From positions 1-51,549 of the forward strand of contig DATCSE010000038.1 of NCBI GenBank assembly GCA_036568605.1: 51,549 bases of DNA, written 5' to 3'. Every line of letters begins with the position of its first letter. The stretch's first letter is position 1. A program made the translations under genes and the position numbers. This DNA is from DATCSE01 sp036568605 (lineage in GTDB: Bacteria > Pseudomonadota > Gammaproteobacteria > Burkholderiales > Burkholderiaceae_C). Of the stretch, positions 15,852 through 23,852 are shown piece by piece. The notes below the pieces were generated by a model. The model was not told the origin of the DNA, ran no database searches, and worked only from the letters and a program-made list of their open reading frames with translations.

Positions 15852-17222
15852 ATGAAGATCGGAAGCCACGAACTCCTGACCACGATGCCGGCCGCCGCGA
15901 ACGCGAACGCGAACGGCAATGGCCCCAGCATGGCCTCGAGCTCGAACTTCGCCGCGCTGCTGCAGCAGCAACAGAACCGTGCCCCGGTGGTCGCGCCAGC
16001 GCCGTCAGCGATGCCGACGCCGCAGGCCCGTCCCTCGCAGGCTCACGCGGCAATCGAAGAACCGGAGCCGGCGACGAACGAGGCGGCCGCCAAGCCGGAA
16101 TCCGACGCGACCGACGACACGACGCCCAGCGACGCCGCCGCCCCGCAGACCCGCCCCGCGGCCAAGCCGCGCATGCGCGGCAACGACGCGCCGACGGCAA
16201 GCCGCACCGCTCGCGACGCTCGCAACGACGGCTCCGGCACCGAATCGGCCGATTCGGCGCGCCGCGATCACACTGCCGTGCGCGAGGGCATGACCGACAC
16301 GGCGACGACGAACGACCCGAAGACCGGCACTGCCGAGGGCAACAGCACGCTGCCGAACTGGCTGGCGGGGCTGCTGCCGTCGCCTGCGCAACCGACGACC
16401 GCGGGCAGCGCCTCCGGCACTGCGGCCGACGCGGCCGCCGAGCTCGACGCGGCCGACGCGCCGAACGCGGGCGGCAGTCGCGGCCGCGGGCTGTCGCTGG
16501 CTGCCGGCCGCAAAGCCGGCGCGCACGACACCGCCGCGAGCACCGAGCTCGATACGCTCGCCGCAGCGACGAGGGACAACAACGGCGCTGCGTCAGCAAC
16601 GTCCAACTTCACGACGCTGCTCGCCGAGCAGCAGAGCCGCGCCGAGCCCGCCGGTGCGCGTGGCGACGCGAGCCAGCACGACCGGATCGACGCAAGTACG
16701 GCGCTGGCCCACGGCGCGACGGCCGCAGCCGCGACAGCGACCCCCAGCGGCACCGCTGCTGCGGACGCGAGCGGCACCAGCGCTGCGCATGTGCGCGCCG
16801 CCGTCGGCTCGCCCGAGTTCCCGCAGGAACTCGGCGTGCAGCTCAGCGTGCTCGCACGCGACGGCGTGCAGCAGGCCGAGCTGCACCTGAACCCGGCCGA
16901 GATGGGGCCGGTGTCGGTGCAGATCGTGATGGATGGCACACAGGCGCGCATCGACTTCGGCGCCGACGTCGCCGCGACGCGCCAGGCGATCGAGGCCGGG
17001 CTGCCCGAGCTCGCGAGCGCACTGCGCGATGCCGGCTTCACCCTCGCCGGCGGTGGCGTGTCGCAGCACGCCGGCGGCCGCCAAGGGTCGGACGGCGACA
17101 CGAGCCGCCGCGATGGCGGCAGTACGCGCCGCATCGGCGGCAGCGCGGCCGACGAAGGCGGCAGCACCGCACGCGTGATGCGCACGCGCGTCTCGGCCGG
17201 CGGCGTCGACCTGTACGCCTGA
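15852..17222 (+). CDS. fliK: Flagellar hook-length control protein FliK
   Basis: Secreted molecular ruler, 456 residues, that switches export from hook to filament substrates. Residues 1-330 are low complexity (Ala, Thr, Ser, Asp), as expected for the extended ruler part. The C-terminal switch domain is clear: QELGVQLSVLARDGVQQAEL, HLNPAEMGPVSVQIVMDGTQ and ARIDFGADVAATRQAIEAGL. The motif SNFxxLLxxQQxRA occurs twice, at residues 31-44 and 251-264, pointing to an internal duplication in the ruler. The last ~60 residues are a Gly/Ser/Arg-rich tail. Confidence 0.93.
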   Translation: MKIGSHELLTTMPAAANANANGNGPSMASSSNFAALLQQQQNRAPVVAPAPSAMPTPQARPSQAHAAIEEPEPATNEAAAKPESDATDDTTPSDAAAPQTRPAAKPRMRGNDAPTASRTARDARNDGSGTESADSARRDHTAVREGMTDTATTNDPKTGTAEGNSTLPNWLAGLLPSPAQPTTAGSASGTAADAAAELDAADAPNAGGSRGRGLSLAAGRKAGAHDTAASTELDTLAAATRDNNGAASATSNFTTLLAEQQSRAEPAGARGDASQHDRIDASTALAHGATAAAATATPSGTAAADASGTSAAHVRAAVGSPEFPQELGVQLSVLARDGVQQAELHLNPAEMGPVSVQIVMDGTQARIDFGADVAATRQAIEAGLPELASALRDAGFTLAGGGVSQHAGGRQGSDGDTSRRDGGSTRRIGGSAADEGGSTARVMRTRVSAGGVDLYA

Positions 17223-17402
17223 CGGTTCGCGAGGGGCTGACTGCCCCCTTCGCGGCCTGCCGGACTGGCCGCGAAATCCCCTGCTTATCGCTGCTTCTGC
17301 CGCGCCCCCCACTTTGACAATGCCTTCCATGGCGAAGGCTGTGCGCGCTTGGGCGCGGCATCTCCTTCGCAAGAACCGACAACGAAGACCAAGGAGTGAC
17401 CC
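17223..17402 (+). other. fliK-fliL intergenic region with small hairpin
   Basis: A 180-base gap, long for this operon. GCCTTC/GAAGGC (17322-17339) forms a 6-bp hairpin, and the end carries AAGGAG, an excellent ribosome-binding site for fliL. TTTGACA at 17314 resembles a -35 box, but there is no matching -10 at the right distance. A secondary promoter for fliL onward cannot be excluded. Confidence 0.4.
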
Positions 17403-18068
17403 GTGGCTGCTGCCGCTGCTGTTCCCGCTGCCGATGCCAACGTCGCCGCACCGGCGAAGAAGGGCAAGAAGAAGCTCTTCATCATGCTCGCGATCGGCGT
17501 GCTGGTGCTGCTGCTGGCCGGCGCCGGCGCGGTCCTGGTCCTGAAGAAGAAGGCGGCCGCGCAGGACGCCGACGACGGCGAAGACGGTAGTACCGCCGCC
17601 GCAGCCACCCACAAGGTCGAGAAGCCCGACCTGAAGCACCCGCCGGTGTTCCTGCCGCTGGACCCGTTCGTCGTGAACCTGGCCGACAAGGAAACCGACC
17701 GCTACGCGCAGATCGGCATCACGCTCGAGGTCGAGGACCCGAAGTTCGGCGAGCTGCTGAAGACCTACATGCCGGCGATCCGCAACGCGATCCTGCTGAT
17801 CCTGGCGCAGAAGTCGTCGGCCGACCTGCTCGACCGCCCCGGCAAGGAGAAGCTTGCCGGCGAGATCCAGCGCGAAGCGGCGCGGGTCATGGGCTACGAG
17901 GTCGACGAACCCGAAGCGCCCAAGGCCGCAGCCAAGGAAGAGGCGAAGGCCGACGGTGCGAAGACCGGTGACGACGACGAGAAGCCCAAGGCGAAGAAGA
18001 AGCGCCGCGCGAACGTCGAGCCCAACCCGATCAAGCACGTGCACTTCTCGAACTTCATCATTCAGTGA
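17403..18068 (+). CDS. fliL: Flagellar basal-body protein FliL
   Basis: Single-pass inner-membrane protein that forms rings around stator units. 221 residues from a GTG preceded by AAGGAG. A lysine patch precedes the membrane segment at about residues 24-45 (KLFIMLAIGVLVLLLAGAGA). The periplasmic FliL domain follows (PVFLPLDPFVVNLADKETDR, YAQIGITLEVEDPKFGELLK) and the end NPIKHVHFSNFIIQ is the family terminus. An insertion rich in Lys, Ala, Glu and Asp (about residues 175-205) just before this end makes it longer than the usual 150-180 residues. Confidence 0.95.
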   Translation: MAAAAAVPAADANVAAPAKKGKKKLFIMLAIGVLVLLLAGAGAVLVLKKKAAAQDADDGEDGSTAAAATHKVEKPDLKHPPVFLPLDPFVVNLADKETDRYAQIGITLEVEDPKFGELLKTYMPAIRNAILLILAQKSSADLLDRPGKEKLAGEIQREAARVMGYEVDEPEAPKAAAKEEAKADGAKTGDDDEKPKAKKKRRANVEPNPIKHVHFSNFIIQ

Positions 18069-18095
18069 TCATGACTGCAGCCATCGCCAACGCGC

Positions 18096-18174
18096 GGGCC
18101 GAGCGCCGGGCCGCTCACAAGCCGGCCCGCATCCCCTCGGGGGATCGACCGACGTACTCGTCGGGCGAGGGGCT
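18096..18174. repeat. Palindromic repeat family B copy 1, upstream of fliM
   Basis: A 79-base element starting GGGCCGAGCGCCGGGCCGCTC. It has an outer CCCCTCG/CGAGGGG pair (18133-18139 and 18166-18172) and an inner CCGAC/GTCGG pair (18150-18154 and 18160-18164). The same element, in the same position relative to a start codon, occurs on the minus strand at 46763-46871. GAGGGG at its end lies 5 bases before the fliM ATG and can act as ribosome-binding site. Confidence 0.88.
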
Positions 18175-18177
18175 CAC

Positions 18178-19182
18178 ATGAATCAGCAGATCCTCTCGCA
18201 AGACGAAGTCGACGCGCTGCTGCAAGGCATCACCGGCGAGAGCCAGAAGCTCGAGCCGGAAGAGGTCGAAGCCGGCGCGATCCGCACGTATGACATCTCC
18301 AGCCAGGAGCGCATCGTCCGCGGCCGCATGCCGACGATGGAGATCATCAACGAGCGCTTCGCCCGCAACATCCGCATCGGCCTGTTCAACTTCATCCGCA
18401 AGAGCCCGGAGATCGCGATCGGCAGCATCAAGGTGCAGAAGTACAGCGCCTTCCTGCGCGAGATCGTCGTGCCGACCAACTTCAACATCGTCAGCGTGCG
18501 GCCGCTGCGCGGCTCGGGGCTGATCGTCTGCGACCCGACGCTGGTGTTCGCGGTGATCGATGCCCTCTTCGGCGGCGCCGGCAAGTACCACACGCGCATC
18601 GAGGGCCGCGACTTCTCGGCCACCGAGCAGCGCATCATCACGCGGCTGGTCGAGGTGATCACCGCCGAGTACAAGAAGGCCTGGCACGGCATCTACCCGC
18701 TGGAGCTGGAGTACCAGCGCTCGGAGATGCAGCCGCAGTTCGCGAACATCGCGACGCCCAGCGAGATCGTCGTCGCGACCAGCTTCACGCTGGAGATCGG
18801 CGACACCAGCGGCACGATCCACTTCTGCATTCCGTACGCGACGCTGGAGCCTATCCGCGACGTGCTGTATTCGACGATCCAGGGCGACGCGTCCGAGCCC
18901 GACCGGCGCTGGGTCAACCTGATGAAGCAGCAGATCCAGGCGGCCGAGGTCGAGCTGATCGCCGAGCTCGCGACCGCGCCGGCCACCGTCGAGCAGCTGC
19001 TCGCGTTCAAGGTCGGCGACTTCGTCGAGCTCGACCTGGCGCAGACGATCGAGGCCAAGGTCGCCGGCGTGCCGGTGCTGGACTGCAGCTACGGCACATC
19101 GAACGGACGCTATGCGCTGAAGGTCAATCAATTGCTTGCCAGCTCGCCGCAGACCTGGCTGGGAGAATCGCATGTCAACTGA
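18178..19182 (+). CDS. fliM: Flagellar motor switch protein FliM
   Basis: C-ring protein of 334 residues; binds phosphorylated CheY through the N-terminal peptide, here MNQQILSQDEVDALLQGI, a complete match to the family. The CheC-like middle domain (RNIRIGLFNFIRKSPEIAIG, VVPTNFNIVSVRPLRGSGL, FGGAGKYHTRIEGRDFSATE) and the C-terminal SpoA domain (VEQLLAFKVGDFVELDL, VPVLDCSYGTSNGRYALKV) are intact. The ATG sits 3 bases after repeat B1. The last 11 bases overlap fliN. Confidence 0.98.
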   Translation: MNQQILSQDEVDALLQGITGESQKLEPEEVEAGAIRTYDISSQERIVRGRMPTMEIINERFARNIRIGLFNFIRKSPEIAIGSIKVQKYSAFLREIVVPTNFNIVSVRPLRGSGLIVCDPTLVFAVIDALFGGAGKYHTRIEGRDFSATEQRIITRLVEVITAEYKKAWHGIYPLELEYQRSEMQPQFANIATPSEIVVATSFTLEIGDTSGTIHFCIPYATLEPIRDVLYSTIQGDASEPDRRWVNLMKQQIQAAEVELIAELATAPATVEQLLAFKVGDFVELDLAQTIEAKVAGVPVLDCSYGTSNGRYALKVNQLLASSPQTWLGESHVN

Positions 19183-19606
19183 CAAGAACAGCAGCACGCA
19201 ATCGGCCGAGGACGCGATGGCCGCCGAATGGGCCGCCGCGCTCGCCGAGTCCAAGCCCGAGACCGCCTCCGAGGTGCAGACCGACCAGATCGCGCCGGCC
19301 TCGTTCCAGAACTTCGCGCCGACCGGTGCGGCCGGTGCCGGCAACGACATCAGCATGATCCTCGACATCCCGGTGCAGCTCACCGTGGAGCTGGGGCGCA
19401 CGCGGATCCCGATCAAGCACATCCTGCAGCTCGCGCAGGGCTCGGTCGTCGAGCTCGACGCGCTGGCCGGCGAACCGATGGACGTGCTGGTCAACGGCTA
19501 CCTGATCGCGCAGGGCGAGGTCGTCGTCGTCAACGACAAGTTCGGCATCCGGCTGACCGACATCGTCACGCCCAGCGAACGCATGCGCCGGCTGAGCCGC
19601 GGCTGA
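19172..19606 (+). CDS. fliN: Flagellar motor switch protein FliN
   Basis: C-ring component of 144 residues, also a docking site for FliH. The N-terminal ~65 residues are variable; the SpoA domain is standard: ISMILDIPVQLTVELGRTRI, PIKHILQLAQGSVVELDALA, GEPMDVLVNGYLIAQGEVVV and VNDKFGIRLTDIVTPSERM. The ATG overlaps the end of fliM by 11 bases, and fliO starts 2 bases after its stop. Confidence 0.98.
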   Translation: MSTDKNSSTQSAEDAMAAEWAAALAESKPETASEVQTDQIAPASFQNFAPTGAAGAGNDISMILDIPVQLTVELGRTRIPIKHILQLAQGSVVELDALAGEPMDVLVNGYLIAQGEVVVVNDKFGIRLTDIVTPSERMRRLSRG

Positions 19607-19608
19607 TC

Positions 19609-20004
19609 GTGAATGCCGCCAGTGGTTTGACCTCGCTGGTCTGGTTCATCGCGATCATCGCGCTGATCCCGGTCGCGCTGTGGCTGCTGAAGCGCACGCC
19701 GATGGGCGGCGGCGCAGGCCACCAGCACCTGCGCAGCATCGCGGCGCTGCCGCTGTCGACGAACCAGCGCATCGTGACCGTCGAGGTCGGCCAGGGCGAA
19801 TCGCGCCGCTGGCTGGTGCTGGGCGTGACGGCGCAGAGCATCACGACTCTGCACACGATGGAACCGCAGGACGACTTCCGGGCTGACGTATCGAAGCCCC
19901 TCGCGCCCTTCGATACCTCGGTGCGAACGGGTGCAGCTGGCTCCGTGTTCTCCCAACTGCTCAACAAGCTGCACCGCGATCGAGGCAACGACGATGGCCG
20001 CTGA
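19609..20004 (+). CDS. fliO: Flagellar biosynthesis protein FliO
   Basis: Small membrane protein of 131 residues that helps assemble the FliP pore. GTG start at 19609 two bases after fliN. One membrane segment near the N-terminus (TSLVWFIAIIALIPVALWLL), then the cytoplasmic part with LRSIAALPLSTNQRIVTVEV and SRRWLVLGVTAQSITTLH, typical of FliO. The C-terminal ~35 residues are variable. Its last 11 bases overlap fliP. Confidence 0.93.
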   Translation: MNAASGLTSLVWFIAIIALIPVALWLLKRTPMGGGAGHQHLRSIAALPLSTNQRIVTVEVGQGESRRWLVLGVTAQSITTLHTMEPQDDFRADVSKPLAPFDTSVRTGAAGSVFSQLLNKLHRDRGNDDGR

Positions 20005-20671
20005 CCTGCCCCTCGTGGTCGCGCAGAGCGCCGGCGGCACCAGCTACTCGGTGCCGATCCAGACGCTGCTGTTCTTCACGGCCCTGAGCTTCCTGCCCGC
20101 GGTGCTGCTGCTGATGACCGGCTTCACGCGCATCGTGATCGTGCTAAGCCTGCTGCGCCAGGCGCTGGGCACGCAGGCGGCGCCGCCGAACCAGGTCGTC
20201 ATCGGGCTGAGCCTGTTCCTGACCTTCTTCGTGATGGGGCCGACGATCGACAAGGTCTACACCGAGGCCTACCAGCCGTATGCCGAGAACAAGATCCAGT
20301 TCGACGAGGCCTTGAGGCGCGGCGAAGTGCCAATGCGCGCGTTCATGCTGAAGCAGACGCGCCAGGCCGACGTGATGCTGTTCGCCAAGCTCGCGAAGAT
20401 CGACGCCTCGGTCAAGACCGAGAACGTGCCGTTCAAGGTGCTGGTGCCGGCGTTCGTCACCAGCGAGCTGAAGAGCGCGTTCCAGATCGGCTTCCTGATC
20501 TTCATCCCGTTCCTGATCATCGACATGATCGTCGCGAGCGTGCTGATGAGCCTGGGGATGATGATGCTGAGCCCGGTGCTGATCGCACTGCCGTTCAAGC
20601 TGATGCTGTTCGTGCTGGCCGATGGCTGGAACCTGCTGCTGGGTTCGCTGGCGGCGAGCTTCGTCACGTAG
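19994..20671 (+). CDS. fliP: Flagellar export gate protein FliP
   Basis: Core subunit of the export channel (five FliP with FliQ and FliR). 225 residues; the start at 19994 gives MAADLPLVV and a short N-terminus rather than a clear cleavable signal. Four membrane segments; signatures TGFTRIVIVLSLLRQALGTQ, FLTFFVMGPTIDKVYTEAYQ, LVPAFVTSELKSAFQIGF and the C-terminal SLGMMMLSPVLIALPFKLML are all conserved. Overlaps fliO by 11 bases. Confidence 0.98.
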   Translation: MAADLPLVVAQSAGGTSYSVPIQTLLFFTALSFLPAVLLLMTGFTRIVIVLSLLRQALGTQAAPPNQVVIGLSLFLTFFVMGPTIDKVYTEAYQPYAENKIQFDEALRRGEVPMRAFMLKQTRQADVMLFAKLAKIDASVKTENVPFKVLVPAFVTSELKSAFQIGFLIFIPFLIIDMIVASVLMSLGMMMLSPVLIALPFKLMLFVLADGWNLLLGSLAASFVT

Positions 20672-20700
20672 ACATCGAGATCCAGAACAAAGCGCACACC

Positions 20701-20970
20701 ATGGACTCCCAACAAGTCTTCACCGCCGGCCAGCAAGGCCTGTACATGCTGCTGATGGTCTCGGCGCCCATCCTGCTGACCGTGCTGGTCGTCGGCCTGG
20801 TGGTCAGCATCTTCCAGGCCGCGACGCAGATCCACGAGGCGACGCTGTCGTTCGTGCCGAAGATCGTCGCCGCGGTCGCGGTGCTCGCGATCGCCGGGCC
20901 GTGGATGCTGACCAGCCTGGTCGAGTACATCCAGCGCACGCTGCAGTCGATTCCGACGGTGGTCGGCTGA
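20701..20970 (+). CDS. fliQ: Flagellar export gate protein FliQ
   Basis: 89-residue export-gate subunit with two membrane segments. Signature LTVLVVGLVVSIFQAATQIH followed by EATLSFVPKIVAAVAVLAIA is the whole conserved core, and the length is exactly that of the family. It begins 29 bases after fliP and ends just before repeat A2. Confidence 0.98.
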   Translation: MDSQQVFTAGQQGLYMLLMVSAPILLTVLVVGLVVSIFQAATQIHEATLSFVPKIVAAVAVLAIAGPWMLTSLVEYIQRTLQSIPTVVG

Positions 20971-20976
20971 TGCAGG

Positions 20977-21061
20977 CCCTCACCCCGGCCCTCTCCCGCA
21001 AGCGGGAGAGGGAGTGCGACTTGTCCCCTCTCCCGCTTGCGGGAGAGGGCTAGGGTGAGGG
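20977..21061. repeat. Palindromic intergenic repeat, family A copy 2 (fliQ-fliR)
   Basis: Same architecture as the element at 13778: outer arms CCCTCACCC and GGGTGAGGG at the two ends, inside them two hairpins built from CCCTCTCCCG and CGGGAGAGGG. The spacer between hairpins differs from copy 1 in length and sequence, while the palindromic parts are conserved. It ends 7 bases before the fliR GTG start. Confidence 0.9.
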
Positions 21062-21068
21062 TCGTCGC

Positions 21069-21830
21069 GTGCTCACGTTCACCGATACCCAGGTCCTCGC
21101 CTGGATCACGCCGCTGCTGTGGCCGTTCTTGCGCGTGCTCGCGCTGTTCGGCGCGCTGCCGGTGTTCGCCCAGCGCAGCGTGCCGATGCGCGTGCGCGTC
21201 GCGCTCGCGTTCCTGATCGCGTTCTGCGCGCAGGCGTCGCTGCCGGCGATGCCGGCGATCCCGCTGGACTCGGCCGCCGCAGTGCTGGCCGTGCTTCAGC
21301 AGGTGCTGATCGGCGTCTCGCTGGGTTTCGCGGTTCGGCTCGTGTTCGCCGCGGTCGAGTTCGCCGGCGAAATCATCGGCTTGCAGATGGGCCTGAACTT
21401 CGCCGGGTTCTTCGACCCGATGAGCGGCGGCCAGACCACCGCGGCCAGCCGCTTCTTCGGCGTCTCGGTGAGCTGGCTGTTCATCGTGATGGGCGGGCAC
21501 CTGCTGCTGATCGGTGCGGTCGTCAAGAGCTTCGACGCGTTCCCGGTCGGCCCGGACCCGTTTGCGTTCCTGCGCACCGTGCAGCCGCAGGTCTGGGGCG
21601 CGGAGGTGTTTCGCCTCGGGCTGTGGATCGCGCTGCCGCTGGTCGCGATGCTGCTGTTCGTGAACCTGGTGCTGGGGATCATCTCCCGCGTCGCGTCGCA
21701 GATGAACATCTTCGCGATCGGCTTCCCGATCACCGTCTCGATCGGCCTGATCGGCATGCTGCTGACGCTGCCGATGATGCAGGTGCCGTTCACGATGGCG
21801 CTGGAGCGCATGCTCGCGTATTTCCAGTAG
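21069..21830 (+). CDS. fliR: Flagellar export gate protein FliR
   Basis: Membrane protein of 253 residues that completes the FliPQR export pore. GTG start at 21069, directly after repeat A2. Signatures: PFLRVLALFGALPVFAQRSV, RVRVALAFLIAFCAQ, FAGEIIGLQMGLNFAGFFDP and the C-terminal ASQMNIFAIGFPITVSIGLI. Six membrane helices are visible. It closes the fliF-fliR run; flhB is not in the window. Confidence 0.97.
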   Translation: MLTFTDTQVLAWITPLLWPFLRVLALFGALPVFAQRSVPMRVRVALAFLIAFCAQASLPAMPAIPLDSAAAVLAVLQQVLIGVSLGFAVRLVFAAVEFAGEIIGLQMGLNFAGFFDPMSGGQTTAASRFFGVSVSWLFIVMGGHLLLIGAVVKSFDAFPVGPDPFAFLRTVQPQVWGAEVFRLGLWIALPLVAMLLFVNLVLGIISRVASQMNIFAIGFPITVSIGLIGMLLTLPMMQVPFTMALERMLAYFQ

Positions 21831-21954
21831 CGCCGGCAGTGGCGTCAGCGAGACGTCAGCAACAGGCCCTCGAATCGGCCGGCGCGCCGGACCTGCACTT
21901 GTTGTTGTCGTCGTCGCGCTGGCACAGCAGGCGATTTCCGAAAGGAGCCCCCCG

Positions 21955-22443
21955 ATGGCAGCGCTCACGACTCTCGGCATCGTGCACACCGCGATCAGCA
22001 TCGTCGCGCTGGTCAGCGGCGTCGTCGTGCTGATGCGCGACAGGCGGATCACCTCGGGCAGCGGCCTCGGTAAGCTGTACCTGATCTCGACCGTGCTGAC
22101 CGCGCTGACCGGGCTCGGCATCTTCCAGCACGGCGGGTTCGGGCCGCCGCACGTGCTCGCGATCCTGACCTTGCTGGCGATCAGCTTCGGCATCTTCGCC
22201 GAGCGCAGCCCGTTCTTCGGCGGCTGGGCGAAGTACCTGGTCGCGGTCGCCTACTCGGCGACCGTGCTGTTCCACTTCATTCCCGGCGTGACCGAGACCT
22301 CGACGCGGTTGCCGGTCGGCTCGCCGCTGCTCGCATCGGCCGAGGACCCGATCCTGCAGAAGGTCTACGGCGTGCTGTTCGTCGTCTTCGCGATCGGCCT
22401 GGTGCTGCAGCTGCGCTGGCTGCGCGCCGGGCCGGCGCGCTGA
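21955..22443 (+). CDS. Small four-helix membrane protein, unknown function
   Basis: 162 residues with four hydrophobic segments (about residues 6-26, 44-64, 66-84, 95-115) and a fifth near 135-153. Histidines occur in or beside the helices (His11, then QHGGF, PPHVL and LFHFIP), a pattern seen in haem- or quinone-handling membrane proteins, but I cannot name the family with certainty; it resembles DUF2306-like proteins. AAGGAG precedes the ATG. It is followed after 12 bases by the molybdopterin oxidoreductase gene, so the three genes from here to 23816 form one operon. Confidence 0.8.
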   Translation: MAALTTLGIVHTAISIVALVSGVVVLMRDRRITSGSGLGKLYLISTVLTALTGLGIFQHGGFGPPHVLAILTLLAISFGIFAERSPFFGGWAKYLVAVAYSATVLFHFIPGVTETSTRLPVGSPLLASAEDPILQKVYGVLFVVFAIGLVLQLRWLRAGPAR

Positions 22444-22455
22444 GGAGGCGCGGCG

Positions 22456-23070
22456 GTGGCCACCACCACGCGCGGTTTCGGCGGGCGCCGCCCCGGTGCG
22501 CAAGAAGCGCAGCGGCTGCCGCCGGGCCAGCACGAGACGCACGACTTTCCGGTGCTCTCGCACGGGCCTACGCCGTTCGTCGACCTCTCGAGCTGGCGCT
22601 TCACGCTGAGTCACGGCCCGAGGCCGCTCGCGAGCTGGAGCTGGACCGAGTTCAACGCGCTGCCGCAGACGCGCTGGCAGGGCGACATCCATTGCGTGAC
22701 GACCTGGTCGAAGTTCGACACGCGCTGGCAAGGCGTGACGGTCGACGATCTCCTCGCGGTAGCCGGCGTCGCGGCGCCGACGCCGTATGCCCTCGCGCTC
22801 TCGCATGACGGCTACGACACCAACCTGCCCTGGGCCGACCTGCAAGGGGGCCGCGCGATGATCGCGACCCGCTACGACGGCGAGCCGCTTGCACCCGAGC
22901 ACGGCGGCCCGGCGCGCCTGCTGGTGCCGCACCTGTACTTCTGGAAGAGCGCAAAATGGATCGCCGGCCTGCGCTTCACCGAGCGCGACGAGGCCGGCTT
23001 CTGGGAACTGCGCGGCTACCACATGCGCGGCGACCCGTGGCGCGAGCAGCGCTACACGAACGATCCGTGA
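22456..23070 (+). CDS. Cytosolic molybdopterin oxidoreductase (sulfite oxidase/YuiH-like)
   Basis: 204-residue member of the sulfite oxidase catalytic superfamily. HCVTTWSKFDTRWQG carries the cysteine that ligates molybdenum, LPPGQHETHDFPVLSHGPTP is the characteristic N-terminal stretch of the cytosolic YuiH-type branch, and KSAKWIAGLRFTERDEAGFW its C-terminal part. There is no twin-arginine signal, unlike MsrP (YedY), so the enzyme should stay in the cytoplasm. GTG start 12 bases after the membrane gene; its stop overlaps the next start (GTGA). Substrate unknown. Confidence 0.9.
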   Translation: MATTTRGFGGRRPGAQEAQRLPPGQHETHDFPVLSHGPTPFVDLSSWRFTLSHGPRPLASWSWTEFNALPQTRWQGDIHCVTTWSKFDTRWQGVTVDDLLAVAGVAAPTPYALALSHDGYDTNLPWADLQGGRAMIATRYDGEPLAPEHGGPARLLVPHLYFWKSAKWIAGLRFTERDEAGFWELRGYHMRGDPWREQRYTNDP

Positions 23071-23816
23071 GCGTCTCGACGAACGCCGCGCGGTGGCAGA
23101 CAGCGACGATCGCCGCGATCGAACCGCGCACGCCGCGCATCAAGAGCTTCTTCCTGCGCACGCCGCACCCCGTGGCTCACATCGCCGGGCAGCACGTCGA
23201 TGTGCGGCTGACCGCCGACGACGGCTATCAGGCGCGGCGCAGCTACTCCATCGCGTCGGCACCGGGCGTGGTGCCGATCGAGCTGGCGATCGACCGGCTG
23301 GACGACGGCGAGGTCTCGACCTACTTTCACGACACAGCCCAACCCGGCGACGCGTTCGAGCTGCTCGGCCCGATCGGCGGCCATTTCATCTGGCGCGCCG
23401 CGGAAGACGGCGGCCCGCTGCTGCTGGTGGCCGGCGGCTCGGGCATCGTGCCGCTGCTTGCGATGCTGCGCGAGCGCGCGCGGCAACGCGCGACCCTGCC
23501 GACGCTGCTCGTCTACTCGGCGCGCAGCTGGCCCGATATGGCGTTCGGCAACGAGTTGCTGGAGCTGGAAATGAACGACCCGAGCCTGCGGCTGCTGTTC
23601 GTGACGACCCGTGGCCCGCGACGTCGACCGCAGGACCGTGAGCAGCGACTCGATGCCGCGGCACTCGTCGAAGTCCTGGCCGCGTGGGGCTCCACGCCGC
23701 GCCATGCGTACCTGTGCGGCGCGACCCGCTTCGTCGAGGCCATGGCCGATGCACTGGTGCGCGCCGGCGTCGATGCGCCGGCCATTCGCGCTGAGCGCTA
23801 CGGCGGCGCGAGCTGA
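23067..23816 (+). CDS. Ferredoxin-NADP reductase-like flavoprotein
   Basis: 249-residue FAD/NAD(P)H reductase without an iron-sulfur domain. The FAD-binding motif is RRSYSIASAPG (residues ~50-60), followed by GPIGGHFIW; the NAD(P)H site is LVAGGSGIVPLLAML and the C-terminal motif YLCGATRFVEAMADAL. GTG start overlaps the stop of the molybdoenzyme gene, so translation is coupled. The pairing suggests that this protein passes electrons between NAD(P)H and the molybdopterin enzyme. Confidence 0.92.
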   Translation: MSVSTNAARWQTATIAAIEPRTPRIKSFFLRTPHPVAHIAGQHVDVRLTADDGYQARRSYSIASAPGVVPIELAIDRLDDGEVSTYFHDTAQPGDAFELLGPIGGHFIWRAAEDGGPLLLVAGGSGIVPLLAMLRERARQRATLPTLLVYSARSWPDMAFGNELLELEMNDPSLRLLFVTTRGPRRRPQDREQRLDAAALVEVLAAWGSTPRHAYLCGATRFVEAMADALVRAGVDAPAIRAERYGGAS

Positions 23817-23852
23817 CGACGGTCCAGTCGGTCAGCTCGCGCGAATCTCACG

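Noticed and set aside
17314..17345. TTTGACA as -35 of an internal promoter for fliL
   Set aside because: No acceptable -10 occurs 16-19 bases downstream.
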